A DNA stretch of 64,000 nt, taken from assembly GCA_958510825.1 (NCBI GenBank), contig OY294049.1:1302001-1366000 (forward strand). The letters run 5' to 3'. Source of the stretch: Brachypterus glaber. Taxonomy: Eukaryota > Arthropoda > Insecta > Coleoptera > Kateretidae. The notes under the pieces were generated by a model that ran no database searches, was not told the origin of the DNA, and saw only the letters and a program-made list of their open reading frames with translations. The translations under genes were made by a program, and so were the position numbers. How positions within the stretch are numbered: position 1 is the first letter of the stretch; each line of letters starts with the position of its first letter. Below are positions 34,493 to 45,642 of this stretch, piece by piece.

Positions 34493-34860
34493 ATACAGGG
34501 CGATCAGTAACTGCCATGCCTAAATTTAAGAGGTGATTCTACATCCAAAAATACGAAAAAAAGTTTCTATAAAGGTTGGTCCGGAAATGAGCCCTAAGGG
34601 AGCTACGGCCCTTCGAAGAAATTTAATATTAAAGGAGTTTGGACTTTTAATAAGTAACGTTTTTGGTGGCACAAAATGTTACTTACTCTTAATTGAATTT
34701 TTTTTTTTGAAAACGGTTGCACTATATGACATTTTTTATGTATATATACTTAAGAAATTTATATTTTTTACAAAAAATCCAAAAAAAATACACCTAAAAA
34801 AGTTTGGGGCAAAAACCTTTTAAGCCTCACATATTTTTTCCGTCTGGGCACGCCTCTGGA
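34493..34860. repeat. Rearranged copy of the 37165-37880 TIR family
   Basis: Has the GATCAGTAACTGCCATGCC, GAGGTGATTCTACATCCAAA and GGTTGGTCCGGAAATGAGCC blocks and a right part ending near the TCTGGGCACGCCTCTGGATA region. The second terminal arm is missing. Confidence 0.6.
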
Positions 34861-34869
34861 TAAATTCAA

Positions 34870-36110
34870 AAAAATAAATTAACATAAACTTATTGTCAGT
34901 CCACCAATATCACTTTGTACGATGATTAGAAAATAGATTGATGAAATAATATTTTTATCCAATACATACAGATAATAAGACAATTAATTACCCGCTTTAT
35001 TTTAAATAGATAAACTCAATAATAACCCCCGCGTGGCTTTTACTTTATTGAGTTGATAATTATTTATTTTTTTTTTTGCTTAAATCATCTTATTTTTTTC
35101 TGAAACGTGGAGAAAAATCAAAATAAGCTACAAAAAAATTATGAACATGTACATATATACATTTTGGAGTGTTACGCCTATGTTAATGGTATAGGAAAAT
35201 AGCGTTACAGGGGGGGGGGTCCAAAATGATCAAAATTTGCGTTACGTAATACTTGAACGTGCCCAAACACATACAAAGGTAAAATATTAAATTATTAAAT
35301 TAAATTATTAAATAATATTAAAAATGTAATTATATGTTACCAACCACCACACCCCTACGCAAAAATGTAAAAAAATGTTTCTGGACATAACGTCTTATTC
35401 ACAATAGAAGAAAAATTAAAAAACCACTTAAAGGTAAAATGAAATTACATGAAAAATGTTATTATCATTTTTTTCCATGATCCCCTCCCAACTCCACAAA
35501 AGGTAATAAATTGTTTTTCCATAACTTTTTTAGTATTCCCAATAGGAGAAAAATTTAAAATTGCACAAAAAATGTTACAAACTATCATTTTTTTCATGAC
35601 TCCTTCCCCTCTACAAAAAACGTTATTTATTGTTTCTGGACATATTTTTTTTTAAAGAAAGTATTCTCCTAGCGAGACGGCTGGTTTGGATGTTCATTGT
35701 AATTTTTATAGGTATTTTACACTATATTAGACAGTTATAAAACAATAAATTTTGGCTAATGGCTAATCTTCTCAAAAAACATCCAAAAAGACTGATTTCT
35801 ACTACCATTTCTACTGATTTTCCATATTTCAATATTTCTTCCATTTTTCTTTCTATATCAAATCAAGTTGAAGATGCTATATAGTAGACTCTCAAGCTGC
35901 TTTTCTGGGGATCTACTATACCAAATTTTAGATTCCTAGGTAGTTTCTGAGATAAACGGCTGTGACAGACGGACGGACAACCAAGTAGGGTTTCGTTTAT
36001 CGTTTTTAAGGTAAAAAGTCCAAACCCCAAAAATGGGCTCAGAATCTCAAAAATGGCAATTTTTCATTATTTTGATATTTTTTCTCAAAAACCAGCCCAG
36101 CCCAAATCTG
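34870..36110. other. Repeat debris, no gene seen
   Basis: Includes a segment at 34951-35050 repeated at 58935-59032 (CCAATACATACAGATAATAA, ACTCAATAATAACCC), a right half of a family-B MITE at 35160-35270 and an internally repeated CATGAYYCCYTCCC region at 35450-35660. No exon 4 or 5 of the second glycosyltransferase set was found here. Confidence 0.5.
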
Positions 36111-36116
36111 CGCCTA

Positions 36117-36281
36117 GGGAACGTTCAAGTATTACGTAACGCAAATTGTACCAAAACTCCCCCCTATTAGGGTGGGTAGCCAAAACATAAAATATCTACA
36201 GCTCTTAATAACGCGAGAAACGGGGTAAGAAGTGTATGAATTTTGGTACAATTTGCGTTACGTAATACTTGAACGTTACCC
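36117..36281. mobile_element. Family-A hairpin MITE, copy 3 (short)
   Basis: GGGAACGTTCAAGTATTACG to the inverted CGTAATACTTGAACGTTACC, with an interior like 2156-2393 but with part of the left arm deleted. Confidence 0.7.
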
Positions 36282-36593
36282 TAGATTCGGAATCAGCGTT
36301 AAAAATCCCCAAGAATCTCGAAAAAATGCCAATGTTGGCGTTTTTGAGCTCTTTTTTCTTGACATAATCTGAGATCAGACTCGGCAGCCGACTATTAATA
36401 GGTAGCGATATATTACCAAATTAACGAATATACAGTCAGGGAATTAAAAAATAAAACGATTTGAAGGAATCAAAAAACTAAACGATTTTTTTCCCGTTGT
36501 AAAACTACTTTAATAAAACAAATCATTGGCGTTCAATTATTTTTATTTATTTGACTCTGTCAAAAGTTGTCAATTTAAAAAGTTTTTTAAATA

Positions 36594-36676
36594 TGAATCG
36601 ACAATTGACTACAAACGAAAGAGCAAGAGCCATTACATTGTTAAATAATGGGCATAATTTAAATTTGAATCTAGAA
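36594..36676 (+). pseudogene. Transposase N-terminal HTH remnant
   Basis: An ATG opens MNRQLTTNERARAITLLNNG followed by HNLNLN, typical of the first helix-turn-helix of Tc1/IS630-type transposases (ERARAI.LL..G). The frame then runs into a duplicated non-coding segment (TTGGCGTTTTTGAGCTCTTT, also at 36335), so the rest is deleted. It is in the intron between exon 3 of the second glycosyltransferase set and anything downstream. Confidence 0.5.
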
Positions 36677-36852
36677 AAAAGGCCCATTTGGCGTTTTTGA
36701 GCTCTTTTTTCATGACATAATCTGGGATCAGACTCGGCAGCCGACTATTAATAGGTAGCGATATATCACCAAATTAACGAATATAGTACAATTTCCATTT
36801 ACCAAATTTCTGCTAGGGGCGTTTAATTTCAAAAATAAAAATGGATACTTAC

Positions 36853-37127
36853 CATTTGCTCATAACATTTGATATGGGCTGGGCATTACAAGACTTTCTT
36901 CCAAAGATGACATCATCATTTTTGAATTTTTTTAAAAATTCAGCAATATTATTCAAATTGGCGTAAATATCGTCATCTATTTTCATGACGTATTTGGTTT
37001 TGTTGGCACAACGAAAACTGGTCAATTTTAAAAGTTGTATCGACTTTAAGGTAAGGTTGTAATACGTATCTATGAAGCTTTCTTGTATAATGTCATTATA
37101 TACATCACTTTCTTTTTTTACATCATA
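36853..37127 (-). CDS. Second GT31 5' set, exon 3 (DDD motif)
   Basis: Paralogue of exon 9984-9707. CAG acceptor at 37128, phase 0 in, phase 2 out through ATG|GTAAGT, a consensus donor. It reads NDIIQESFIDTYYNLTLKS, then KYVMKIDDDIYANLNN with the DDD motif intact, and VIFGRKSC before MSKW. There is no stop or frameshift. The donor expects a phase-2 exon beginning in the Y-x-PK-x-x-YP block; the only such exon visible is 8417-8269, about 28 kb away past the first gene's own exons 1-3. Confidence 0.88.
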
Positions 37128-37164
37128 CTGAAAAAATAACAAGCCATAAAGATATCTTCATATA

Positions 37165-37880
37165 CAGGGCCCTAGGGTGATCATTAACTGGTATGGCAAA
37201 ATTTAAGAGGTGATTCTACATCCAAAAATATCGAAAAAAGTTCCTGTAAAGGTTGGTCCGAAAATAAGGGAGCTACAGCCCTTTAAAATTTTACTAAAAA
37301 TAACCCTATTGAAAATGACGGGTCTGTGCACCATTATACCCGCGCAGACCCGTTATTTTCAATCGGGAAGGTTTTTAATTAATTACTCTGGTATCCTTTG
37401 AGCTAGAGCGACGAGGTTTTGAATGTATACTAGTATTAATAAGGGTAATTAGTTTATGTTAATTTATGTTTTAAAATTTATCCAGAGGCGTGCCTAGGCG
37501 GACAAAATATGTGAGGCTTAACACATTTTTGCCCCAAACTTTTTATGAGGAAGTAACATTTTGTGACAACAAAAATGTTACTTTTTAAAAAGCTATTACT
37601 CCTTAATATTAAATTTAGGTGTTTCAGTGAAGAACACTTTTTTGCTTAGTTTTTAATGAAGAATAACCAACAAGGCTAATAAAGTGTACAACAAGTTGTA
37701 GCACTAAAATTGTATTGTTGCTTTTTTTTGTTCCCCATTCAATATGTCCATCTTTGAATGGCCGTAGCTTCCTTAGGGCTCATTTCTGGACCAACCTTTA
37801 TAAAAACTTTTTTTAATATTTTTGGATGTAGAATCACCTCTTAAATTTTGGCATGCCAGTTACTGATCACCATGCATAAT
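37165..37880. mobile_element. TIR element, about 710 bp (TGATTCTACATCC family)
   Basis: Left GGTGATCATTAACTGGTATG and AAGAGGTGATTCTACATCC are mirrored by right GGATGTAGAATCACCTCTTA and GCCAGTTACTGATCACC. The inner arm TTGGTCCGAAAATAAGGGAGCTAC also has its complement. It contains the uninterrupted sequence GAATGTATACTAGTATTAAT that is split by a MITE at 45840. Confidence 0.75.
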
Positions 37881-38156
37881 GCTTTCTATTTTATAGTATA
37901 CTCCTAGCGGTTACGAGTATTTTTTTCGTGGTGAAGTTTAAAATTAGACTTTGGGGTATTTTGGCATTGGGATATTTTTAATTTTTAAGTGACTATTCGA
38001 ATGTAATTTTTATGTTTTTAAATGATTTTCTTAAAAAGTTAGCCTGCTATATATTTTTTTGTTTTTGGAAATACATATATTTTTTTTTTTAATTTGGTAG
38101 GATTGATCAGTTTAATAAAAGTATTTTTTTTTCTGAAAAAATTAAGTTGATTGCTA

Positions 38157-38868
38157 GAGTGGGTCGAAAAACAAAAAAAGTTTTCGGATTAAGATCTAAT
38201 AGCAAAAAAAGGTTGTATAATGTTAAAAAAACACGTTTAAAAAAAACTGGTCAAAATTCATTGAATAACTTAGGAGAGCAAAGAACACAAAGCTTTTATT
38301 TTTCTCTTAAAAGTTTTCAACATGATAACTTGAGAATGGTTTAAAACAAAGACTTAAAAACTGAAACACAGGTTTTAAAACTCAAATTTTGATTTTGATT
38401 TTTTTTTGAAAAAAATTGATGTCCCGTTTATTTTATTAAATATCTCGAAAACGGTAATATTTAAACAAAAAATAAATATAAACATTTTTGTAGGGCATAA
38501 AAAGACCTTTTTAATTAATATGAATTTTATATACCTAACTCTAAAACTAAGCAAGTTATTGCAAAAAAATAAATTCTGACCCTTTTGTCCTGCTTATTGG
38601 ACATGAACTTAAAAAAAAAAAATTAAATTAAATTTTGAGTTTAAAATCCTGTGTTTCAATTTTTAAGTCCTTGTCTTAAACCATTCTCAAGTTATTGTGT
38701 TGAAAAGTTGTACCTTTTAAGAGAAAAATAAAAGCTTTGTGCTCTTTGCGCTCCTAAGTTATTCAATGAATTTTTACCATTTTTTTAAAACGTGTTTTTC
38801 TAATATGTTACAACTTTTTTTTGCTATTAGATTTTAATCCAAAAACATTTTTGTTTTTCGACCCACTC
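38157..38868. mobile_element. Palindromic TA-flanked element (GAGTGGGTCGAAAAACA)
   Basis: Arms GAGTGGGTCGAAAAACAAAA / TTTTGTTTTTCGACCCACTC, with TA outside (38155-38156, 38869-38870). Arms stay complementary to near the centre at about 38520. The lysine-rich frame at 38147-38344 lies within an arm. Confidence 0.75.
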
Positions 38869-38883
38869 TATTGGTCTATTGGG

Positions 38884-39040
38884 GAATGTTCAAGTATTAC
38901 GTAACGCTCCTAGCGGGGGGTGGTGGTCATTTTTGAATGTTACGCCCATGTTAATGGTATAGGAAAATAGCGTTACAGGGAGGGGGGTGGGGGTCCAAAA
39001 CTATTAAAATTTGCGTTACGTAATACTTGAACATTGCCTT
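38884..39040. mobile_element. Family-B hairpin MITE, complete copy
   Basis: GGAATGTTCAAGTATTACGT...CGTTACGTAATACTTGAACA with the CCCATGTTAATGGTATAGGA interior. Confidence 0.7.
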
Positions 39041-39370
39041 GATCGCACTTTTTCTTTATTTTTTTTTAATTTAGTTTAGCCTCCTATAACTTTCCAAGTA
39101 ACTCCATTATTTTTGGGGATTCTTCCTGAAAATTTGAAGTTGATAGGATTATTCCTTCTTGACTTATCGGACAATTAAAAAAAAAAGGTATCTAAAAAAT
39201 TCAAAAATTTAAGGCCCAATGGCTGAGGCTTTTTTTAAATCTAATAATTATTATAAGAAGTATTATTATTATGTTTACTAACAAAAGTAGGCAGGTTACT
39301 TCAATGAGACTTTCTATTACTAATATTTTTTTTCAGTGCTTGCATGTGCTTATTTCTATTATCGATTTAC

Positions 39371-39621
39371 CTTTACTGATGTTTTTGGTGATTCACCAAG
39401 TAGAAAATATAAAGATGCATTATTGTTTTTAAGTAATTGTTTATTAGCCCATGTCTCTCTAATGGCACGTCTAGCTAAAAAATTTGGCGGCGAGGAAAAC
39501 ACAATTATAACTACTAGGGACGGAAAATCACAGAATGATTTAGGCAAAATAGTTGCAGGCGTATTTTCTAATATATACAGACTTGTATTTCGAGTTATGT
39601 TGTACTCCCAACCACTTATAT
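39371..39621 (-). CDS. Second GT31 5' set, exon 2
   Basis: Paralogue of exon 12293-12040. TTTTGCAG acceptor at 39622, phase 1 in, phase 0 out through AAAG|GTAAAT. It encodes DISGWEYNITRNTSLYILEN and then IVFSSPPNFLARRAIRETWA with SLYFLLGESPKTSVK. The V/F-x-S-x-P-x-N-x-x-x-R-R-A-I-R-x-T-W block is intact, with Ala where the usual Gly follows Trp. It is translatable throughout. Clear but distant similarity to the first copy (the same GWEYN start) suggests an old duplication. Confidence 0.88.
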
Positions 39622-39922
39622 CTGCAAAAAAAATATAAAATTTATTATTTTGATCAAAAACATAAAGGTGCCTTATTAAGGGAAAGATAACAGTAGAACT
39701 CATATTGGGAAGTAATAATTTTTTTGTATAAACAACAAAGAGGTTATTCATCCACTAAAATCAAGTATCACATATACCTTGTAAAATTTTAGTCTTCCTG
39801 CAAAGATTTCACTAAGATTGTGTGAAAGATTTCACGATTTCGACTAAGATTTTAAAATTTGGTCTTTGTATAAAATTTATAAACACAGATGTCTCGTTAT
39901 ATATCATTAATAAATATATTAC

Positions 39923-40010
39923 CTTTAAATGTTTCTTCATTAACCGGTATAAAAATATAAAAAAATGCAAAAAGCACAAAAAAAATAAATAATCGTTGCA
40001 TATATCTCAT
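39923..40010 (-). CDS. Second GT31 5' set, exon 1 (signal anchor)
   Basis: Too short for automatic detection. ATG at 40010 opens MRYMQRLFIFFVLFAFFYIF followed by IPVNEETFK: a basic head and one hydrophobic helix, as expected for a type II Golgi anchor. The exon ends AAAG|GTAATA in phase 1. It is 88 nt long, identical in length and phase to the other anchor exon at 17500-17413, although the residues differ. Phase 1 joins correctly to 39621. Confidence 0.75.
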
Positions 40011-40724
40011 AATATACCTCATAACTCTAACAAACGATTTTTAATAGATAAAATAATAGCATTTTAATGTCACATTTTTAAATCACCGGATAATAAATAA
40101 TTGATAACTTATCATTGATAAGATAATTAAGATCAATGTAGAAGTACATTTAAAGCGATTTGACAAAGCTGTCAACTTTTAGGTTAGAATTTTCAACTGG
40201 AATAAAAGGTTCATTATGAGCCATCTGTATAAATAACCACCTTATATTATACTGGTTGAAGATTCTACTTGTCGATAGATGGCGCACATAATAATACTGT
40301 GAATTAAGTTGCCTAATGTGAATTTACTTAGTATTACAAGTTGCCTATGATAACCATTGTATGATTTCCAGTCAACGGAATTTTATTGTGTTTTTAAGTG
40401 TAATTTTTTGTGAAAAACTGTTCGTATTTGACTTTGTCATAATAGGTAGGTAAGCTTTTTTAACATAAAATAGTAAATTATAAAGATTAGGATAAAAATT
40501 AGGGAATTTAGTATGATTTAATATTTTCTGTTAGGTTACAAAAATGTGGCGTAGTTAAAAATGCGGTGTTCTGATTAGTCGATATAATCAGAGTTTAAAG
40601 TGAGGGTACAAGTGGTCAGGGGTTTTCCGAAGCATTTTTTTCGGGGGGCAGGACTAATGTTTACCAACTAAAGATTGAAAAATTTCCCAACTTAAAGAAA
40701 AGCTTACCCTTGAAGCAAGGTCGG

Positions 40725-40855
40725 ATTTAGGGAGGGCTATGCCCCCCCCAGCGAGATATATTAGCATAGAAATACCTTATATTTTTTGGTGAATGCGCAT
40801 TTTTTTTCTTATGGATGGCCCCCCTTAAATTGAAATAAATCCGCCCTTGCGATGA
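40725..40855. repeat. Short hairpin repeat (GGATTTAGG ... CCTTAAATTGAAATAAATCCGC)
   Basis: A GTCGGATTTAGGGAGGGC left end and an inverted AAATCCGCCC right end enclose CCCCCCCCAGCGA and ATATTAGCATA. A second copy with longer poly-G/C runs is at 56689-56831. Confidence 0.65.
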
Positions 40856-41324
40856 CTAAAAAAAGGTCCTAGCCTCTGACGAAATTCCCAACTGTACCAC
40901 TCCAATGTTCCCAACTAATAAATTTATTGACAAAAAAACAAAAAAAAGTCTTCGCCTCCACCACTTAATCAACTCTGCCAGTCAAATTTCCAAACTATTC
41001 AACACAATTTTCCATTTCCATTTCCTAATTCGTGTGTGATTGAAATCACGCCCCCCATGGGGGCAAATTCAAAGCAAATTATTATAAACGTGGGTCATTG
41101 AAAGTCGTCCAGCATAGGGCGCTCAACTATTTTTAAATTCAATAATTTTTAAATTCAATAATTTTTTGTATATTTGTATATGGGGGTGCCATTTTTTTTC
41201 TTTTTTACATAGAAAAAGCACGTGTAAAATTTCACACCAATCAAAAATATTTTTTATGCTCCGCTAAGCCAGAATAAGCAAAAATCTCCAATAAAATACA
41301 CGAGGGGTTTATTTATTGGACAAT

Positions 41325-41650
41325 CCTTGTACACCTATCCAACAATCTTCTACAATCCTTGACAATTCCTTTTTTCACAATCATCTGCAATCCTCCAGAA
41401 TACTTCACAGTCATGTACAATCTTCCACAATCATTTGAAATATTCCCACAGTCTTTAGCAATCTTCATTAAAATTTTGTATTCCTTCTTTCATAATCATC
41501 TGAAATCCTCCAGAATCCTTCACAATCATCTACAATCTTCCACAATCATCTGAAATCTTCCCACAATCTTTAGCAATCTTCATTAAAATTTTGTACAATC
41601 TTTTTGACCATCTTTGACAATCTTCCACAATCCTTTGATTCTTACAATCC
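41325..41650. repeat. Degenerate ACAATC-TTCC minisatellite
   Basis: Irregular repetition of ACAATCWTCTRCAATC and TTCCACAATC, with a longer period of about 125 bp visible from about 41400 to 41640 (CAATCTTCATTAAAATTTTG twice). Confidence 0.75.
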
Positions 41651-42250
41651 TTGTACACTTTTTTTCAATAGATAAATACATATTTTTTTAATAAAGAAAT
41701 AGACTTCCTATCAAAAAAGTGCCAAACAAAAATTATTTCAAATAATAAAATACAACTTTTATGTTTAATTAAAAAGTTTTTTCAATTAAACTAACAGCTT
41801 TCGAGAAAAATCAAAAAATGGCAAAATGGTAAAAATTGTATGATAAAAAGTCCGGTGTAAATTTCAAAAAGCATGTTTTGTAGTAGAAACAAAATGTCTT
41901 GATGTTTTTTAGATAATTCGAATGCTCTGATTCCGAATCCGGTGGGTGCCACCGCGTAGGTATCTGTTGAGGAATTTGAGATAATTCAGGTCAAAGCCAA
42001 CTATGACCGAAATACATGCTTTTTATTTCACAAAATAAAGTTTTGTGTTACGTAAAAATTATTTTAATGATTTTTAAATATTTTGGGTGTGCTGAATCCG
42101 AATCCGGTGGATTCAACCTCGTAACTGTTAAAGAAATTGGTATAAATAAAGTCAAAGCCTACTTCGATGAATCAATATGTTTTGTTATCAAGGAACCGCA
42201 TTTTTTCAGTGTATGCAAAATATTTTTATGGTTTTTAGTTAATTTGGTTA

Positions 42251-43051
42251 CACTGTAAATAAAAATATGGTAATTCCCCAGCAAATAAAGTAGGTCATAT
42301 GTTACCAGCAAAGAAAGTGGTAAATTCACTTTTTTCTGTAAAAATGTGAATTTTTACCTGTGATTTCACAATAATTTAAGCAGCGAATTTAATGAGTATT
42401 TCAAGCAGTATTACGGGCTCTTGTAATTTTCGGGACTGCCTGTAAAAGTGCCGGCTTTTGAACCACATGCATGAATATTAATGCAAAATTATTGTACCGC
42501 ACTGTAAATGAAAATATGGTAATTTCACTGCAAATAAAGTAGGTCATATGTTACCAGCAAAGAAAGTGGTAAATTTAAATCAGTACTGTAAATTCAATGT
42601 TATCTGTAAAAATGTGAATTTTTATTTTGGTAATTTTACTGCTACTTTTGTGGAATGTAAGCTATAATTATGGTAATTTTCAACCAATATTGTAAAAGTG
42701 CCGGGTTTTTGGACCACATGCATGAATTTTAATGCAAAATTATTGTACCGACAAGAAAAGAGCTGAGATTTTACTAAACCGAGTAATATTAAGGTTAATT
42801 TAATAAATATTGTAAATTCACATTCTGACATGGTGAATTTGCTTTAATTTGCTTTAATTATTACTGTTAATACTACTGAAAGATTGAGGGACAAAATTAA
42901 GGTGCGACAGGAAAAGAGCTGAGATTTTACTAAACCGAGTAATATTGAGGTTAATTTTAATAAATATTGTAAATTCACGTTCTGACATGGTGAATTCGCT
43001 TTAATTATTACAGTTAATATTACTGAAAGATTGACGGACAAATTTAGAGTG
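42251..43051. mobile_element. MITE with internal 156-bp tandem units, copy 1 (2 units)
   Basis: Ends CACTGTAAAT and ATTTAGAGTG with TA outside (42249-42250, 43052-43053). The left part is a duplicated block (ATGGTAATTTC, AGCAAATAAAGTAGGTCATA) and the right part two 156-bp units starting GACA(A/G)GAAAAGAGCTGAGAT at 42752 and 42908. The 801-bp sequence has no gene. Same family and orientation as 57313-58426. Confidence 0.8.
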
Positions 43052-43433
43052 TATGCTAAATCCAAATTCACTGGGTGCCACCTTGTATCTGTTGGGCAAA
43101 ATTGCTATTGCGGGCTCCCCAGATGACTGAGTCATGTTGGCTCACCATCCGCCCCTGGTTATGAGAGTCGAACCTTTAAATTAATTTAGGCACCATAGAA
43201 ATAAAAAAAGACTTTTCAAATAAAATAGAGCTACGTGACGCAATAATTTTAAAAAGGGGAGGCGACGCAATTTATTCAGCACCTACTTAATTAAAGTATC
43301 GGCATAAAAGAAATTGTCCATTTCTTTCGTTGAATTCTTAAGAATATCATTAAAAAAAATAATTAGATTCTTTTATCTTGTAAGGGTAAGCATTTATGGA
43401 TTTTAATTATCTAAGGGTAAAACAGTATATTCT

Positions 43434-43795
43434 ACAGAGCGTCCGCCCCCCCCTCCTCATTTAACTTTTGAACGGCTTAAGATAATAAATTGAAATTTAA
43501 AACAATTTAATAACAACCCATATAATTTTTTAGTATGTATTTGATAAGCTTAGGGGCACAATGAAGACAGGGGGTCAGGGGGACATTTTTTTTAATGGAA
43601 AGGGGGTCGTGTGATACATCATTTTAAAGCTTATAAAATTCTCTATACGACCATATAATTTTTATATTTTTTAACAATTTTTTAAGGTTTTCATTTTCCA
43701 TTTTTTTTTGTTAAAAAATGCGATTTTTCAAATTTAAAGTTGATATGTTAAACCGTTCACAAGTTAAAAGGGCGGACTTTTGACACGCTCTGTAT
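43434..43795. mobile_element. TIR element (ACAGAGCGT... ends)
   Basis: A left ACAGAGCGTCCGCCC is mirrored by right GGGCGGACTTTTGACACGCTCTGT. Imperfect arms, no gene. Confidence 0.55.
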
Positions 43796-43957
43796 AGCTA
43801 GTATAGTATAGTATTGGGCGGGCGAGTATGAAGGTCCCGCGAGTGCGGAATGACTATTTCATGCGTGTTATAGGCTATACTTTTTCTTCGACTGCAAATA
43901 TGAAACACTGGATGGCTTTAAAGTGCGGACAAGGTTGAAGACAATGTTCCTTCACTA

Positions 43958-44132
43958 CACTGATAGAAATGTTGTTGTAATATAGGCGCCAACCATATTT
44001 TGTAATATGTTATAAGGTAAATATGTTATACGATACAACAACCAGTTGTAAAACTATACTATAGTACAATTTGTAGTTGGCGCATATATAACACTATGTT
44101 GTTGTATTAATCACGCTATAATTCTATCAGTG
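43958..44132. mobile_element. 175-bp MITE (CACTGATAGAA)
   Basis: CACTGATAGAA / TTCTATCAGTG with TA outside (43956-43957, 44133-44134). Interior with GGCGCCAAC and its near complement GTTGGCGCATA. Confidence 0.75.
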
Positions 44133-44499
44133 TAGACATTGTAAATGCAACAAAACATATATTTTTAAATAACGCACTTATTTCATAACTTTTTTTTCTA
44201 ATTCATTTATTTATTTCAAATATTCATAATACATTTCAATATTTCATTTCAATGTTACATTTAAAGGTATATGAAGTAATCTCGGAAGTAATTAAAAAAG
44301 ATTTTTATTGAATTTTACCACCTATTTACAAATACTGCAAAAATTGAAGGTTATTTTAGATTTTCGTGACAGATATCATGGTTTGGATAGAGCAGTTTGG
44401 ACTTTTTTAAGCAAAATAAATTAAAAACTGGTCAAATATTAAGAAAAACTAATAAACTTTATGTAATTTTAACGCAAAACTTTAAATTACATTTTTCTA

Positions 44500-44995
44500 T
44501 TTTGCGACTCGTAATAAGAGTCTCTTATAAGCTCATAATCACACGCATTTTACGTGTTCTTACAGGCCCATAAGAGGTCTGTACTTTTTGTTCTTTTGGG
44601 TTAGCAACAGACCTGGCCTATCGCTTGACGTTTTCCGTGCAAATGTCAATATCGCTTTAAAGTTGAATTTTCTACAAAATTTTGTGTTTAGGTTATTTTT
44701 ACCATGTTAAAATTGTGGCTTGGTTATTTGCAGTAAAAAAAGAGAAGAGATGGCTATAAAATATATCAAAATATCATTTCTTCTTAGAATTTTAAACATG
44801 GTGTAAACTGTAATGCCAATCCGAAACAAAAATCCCTAAATCAGTCATCAATTTAAATGTAAGTTTTTTTTAATTTTAGAGCAACAAATTGTATAAAGCA
44901 CTCGTTTCATAACACGTTTTTAGCGCACTAGTACTTTAGAAAACTCGCCGCAAGCGGCTCGTATGTTATGAAACTAGTAGTTTAATATACTATAA
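44500..44995. repeat. Dispersed element, inverted copy at 52607-53118
   Basis: Shared segments include GCGACTCGTAATAAGAGTCT-like, TATAAGCTCATAATCACACG, ACAAAATTTTGTGTT, TTAGGGATTTTTGTTT-type and TTTCATAACACGTTTTTAGC. One end holds a hairpin (GAAAACTCGCCGCAAGCGGC). A fragment of that hairpin end is also at 58540-58605. Confidence 0.75.
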
Positions 44996-45642
44996 ATTAT
45001 TTAGTACCTACCTACTTCATGGTAATTTTTGCTAATTTGGCTACAGTTTTCTTTACTTTTATAGACAAGAGATGGCAGCACATGTGCTTATTCTAACACT
45101 TGATATGGTATAGTCATACCGTATCTGGAGCTATAATGGAGTCATTCTATTTTTCCATTAGTGCATTTTTATTAATATTTTTATGATACTTTCTGCAAAG
45201 TTTCAGACATTTCTACTTTCTCATGGTTTCAAAAACTTCTTAACGAAAATGAATTGAAACGAAAAAGTTGTTTAATTTAGCTTTTAAAAGTAAAATATCA
45301 ATTTCGAGTAAGAATACGTGAGAAAACTGTAGATTTTTCTCTAGTGATTAATTAAGGTTGATGCTGCAATATTTTTCAGGAATTTTACAACGTTACCCTC
45401 TTTAACTTGTCTTTTAAATTAAAGAATGTTCAATTAAGAACTTTTTAATTTGTCTTGCAGTGCGTCTACTATGTCATTTCAGAATTTTCTTTCTTTTAAT
45501 TGCACCTCTTTTACTTTGAAGCGATTAAATTAGGAATTATGTTAGCTCTTTGGAAATTTTCAGTTGAAATGTTTAAATGTTTTAACTATGTTAGATGGCC
45601 AGTTTTTTATACAAAAGTATTATTTTTAACGCTTCGGTATTA

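Noticed and set aside
38147..38344. Lysine-rich 65-codon plus-strand frame
   Set aside because: Lies in the arm of the palindromic element 38157-38868.
42622..43071. Minus-strand frames SECEFTIFIKLT... repeated here and at 57685-58416
   Set aside because: They are translations of the 156-bp repeat units, and their similarity is explained by the repeat.
43140..43200. Possible tRNA-like B box (GGTTCGACTC on the minus strand)
   Set aside because: No A box at the right distance and no cloverleaf.
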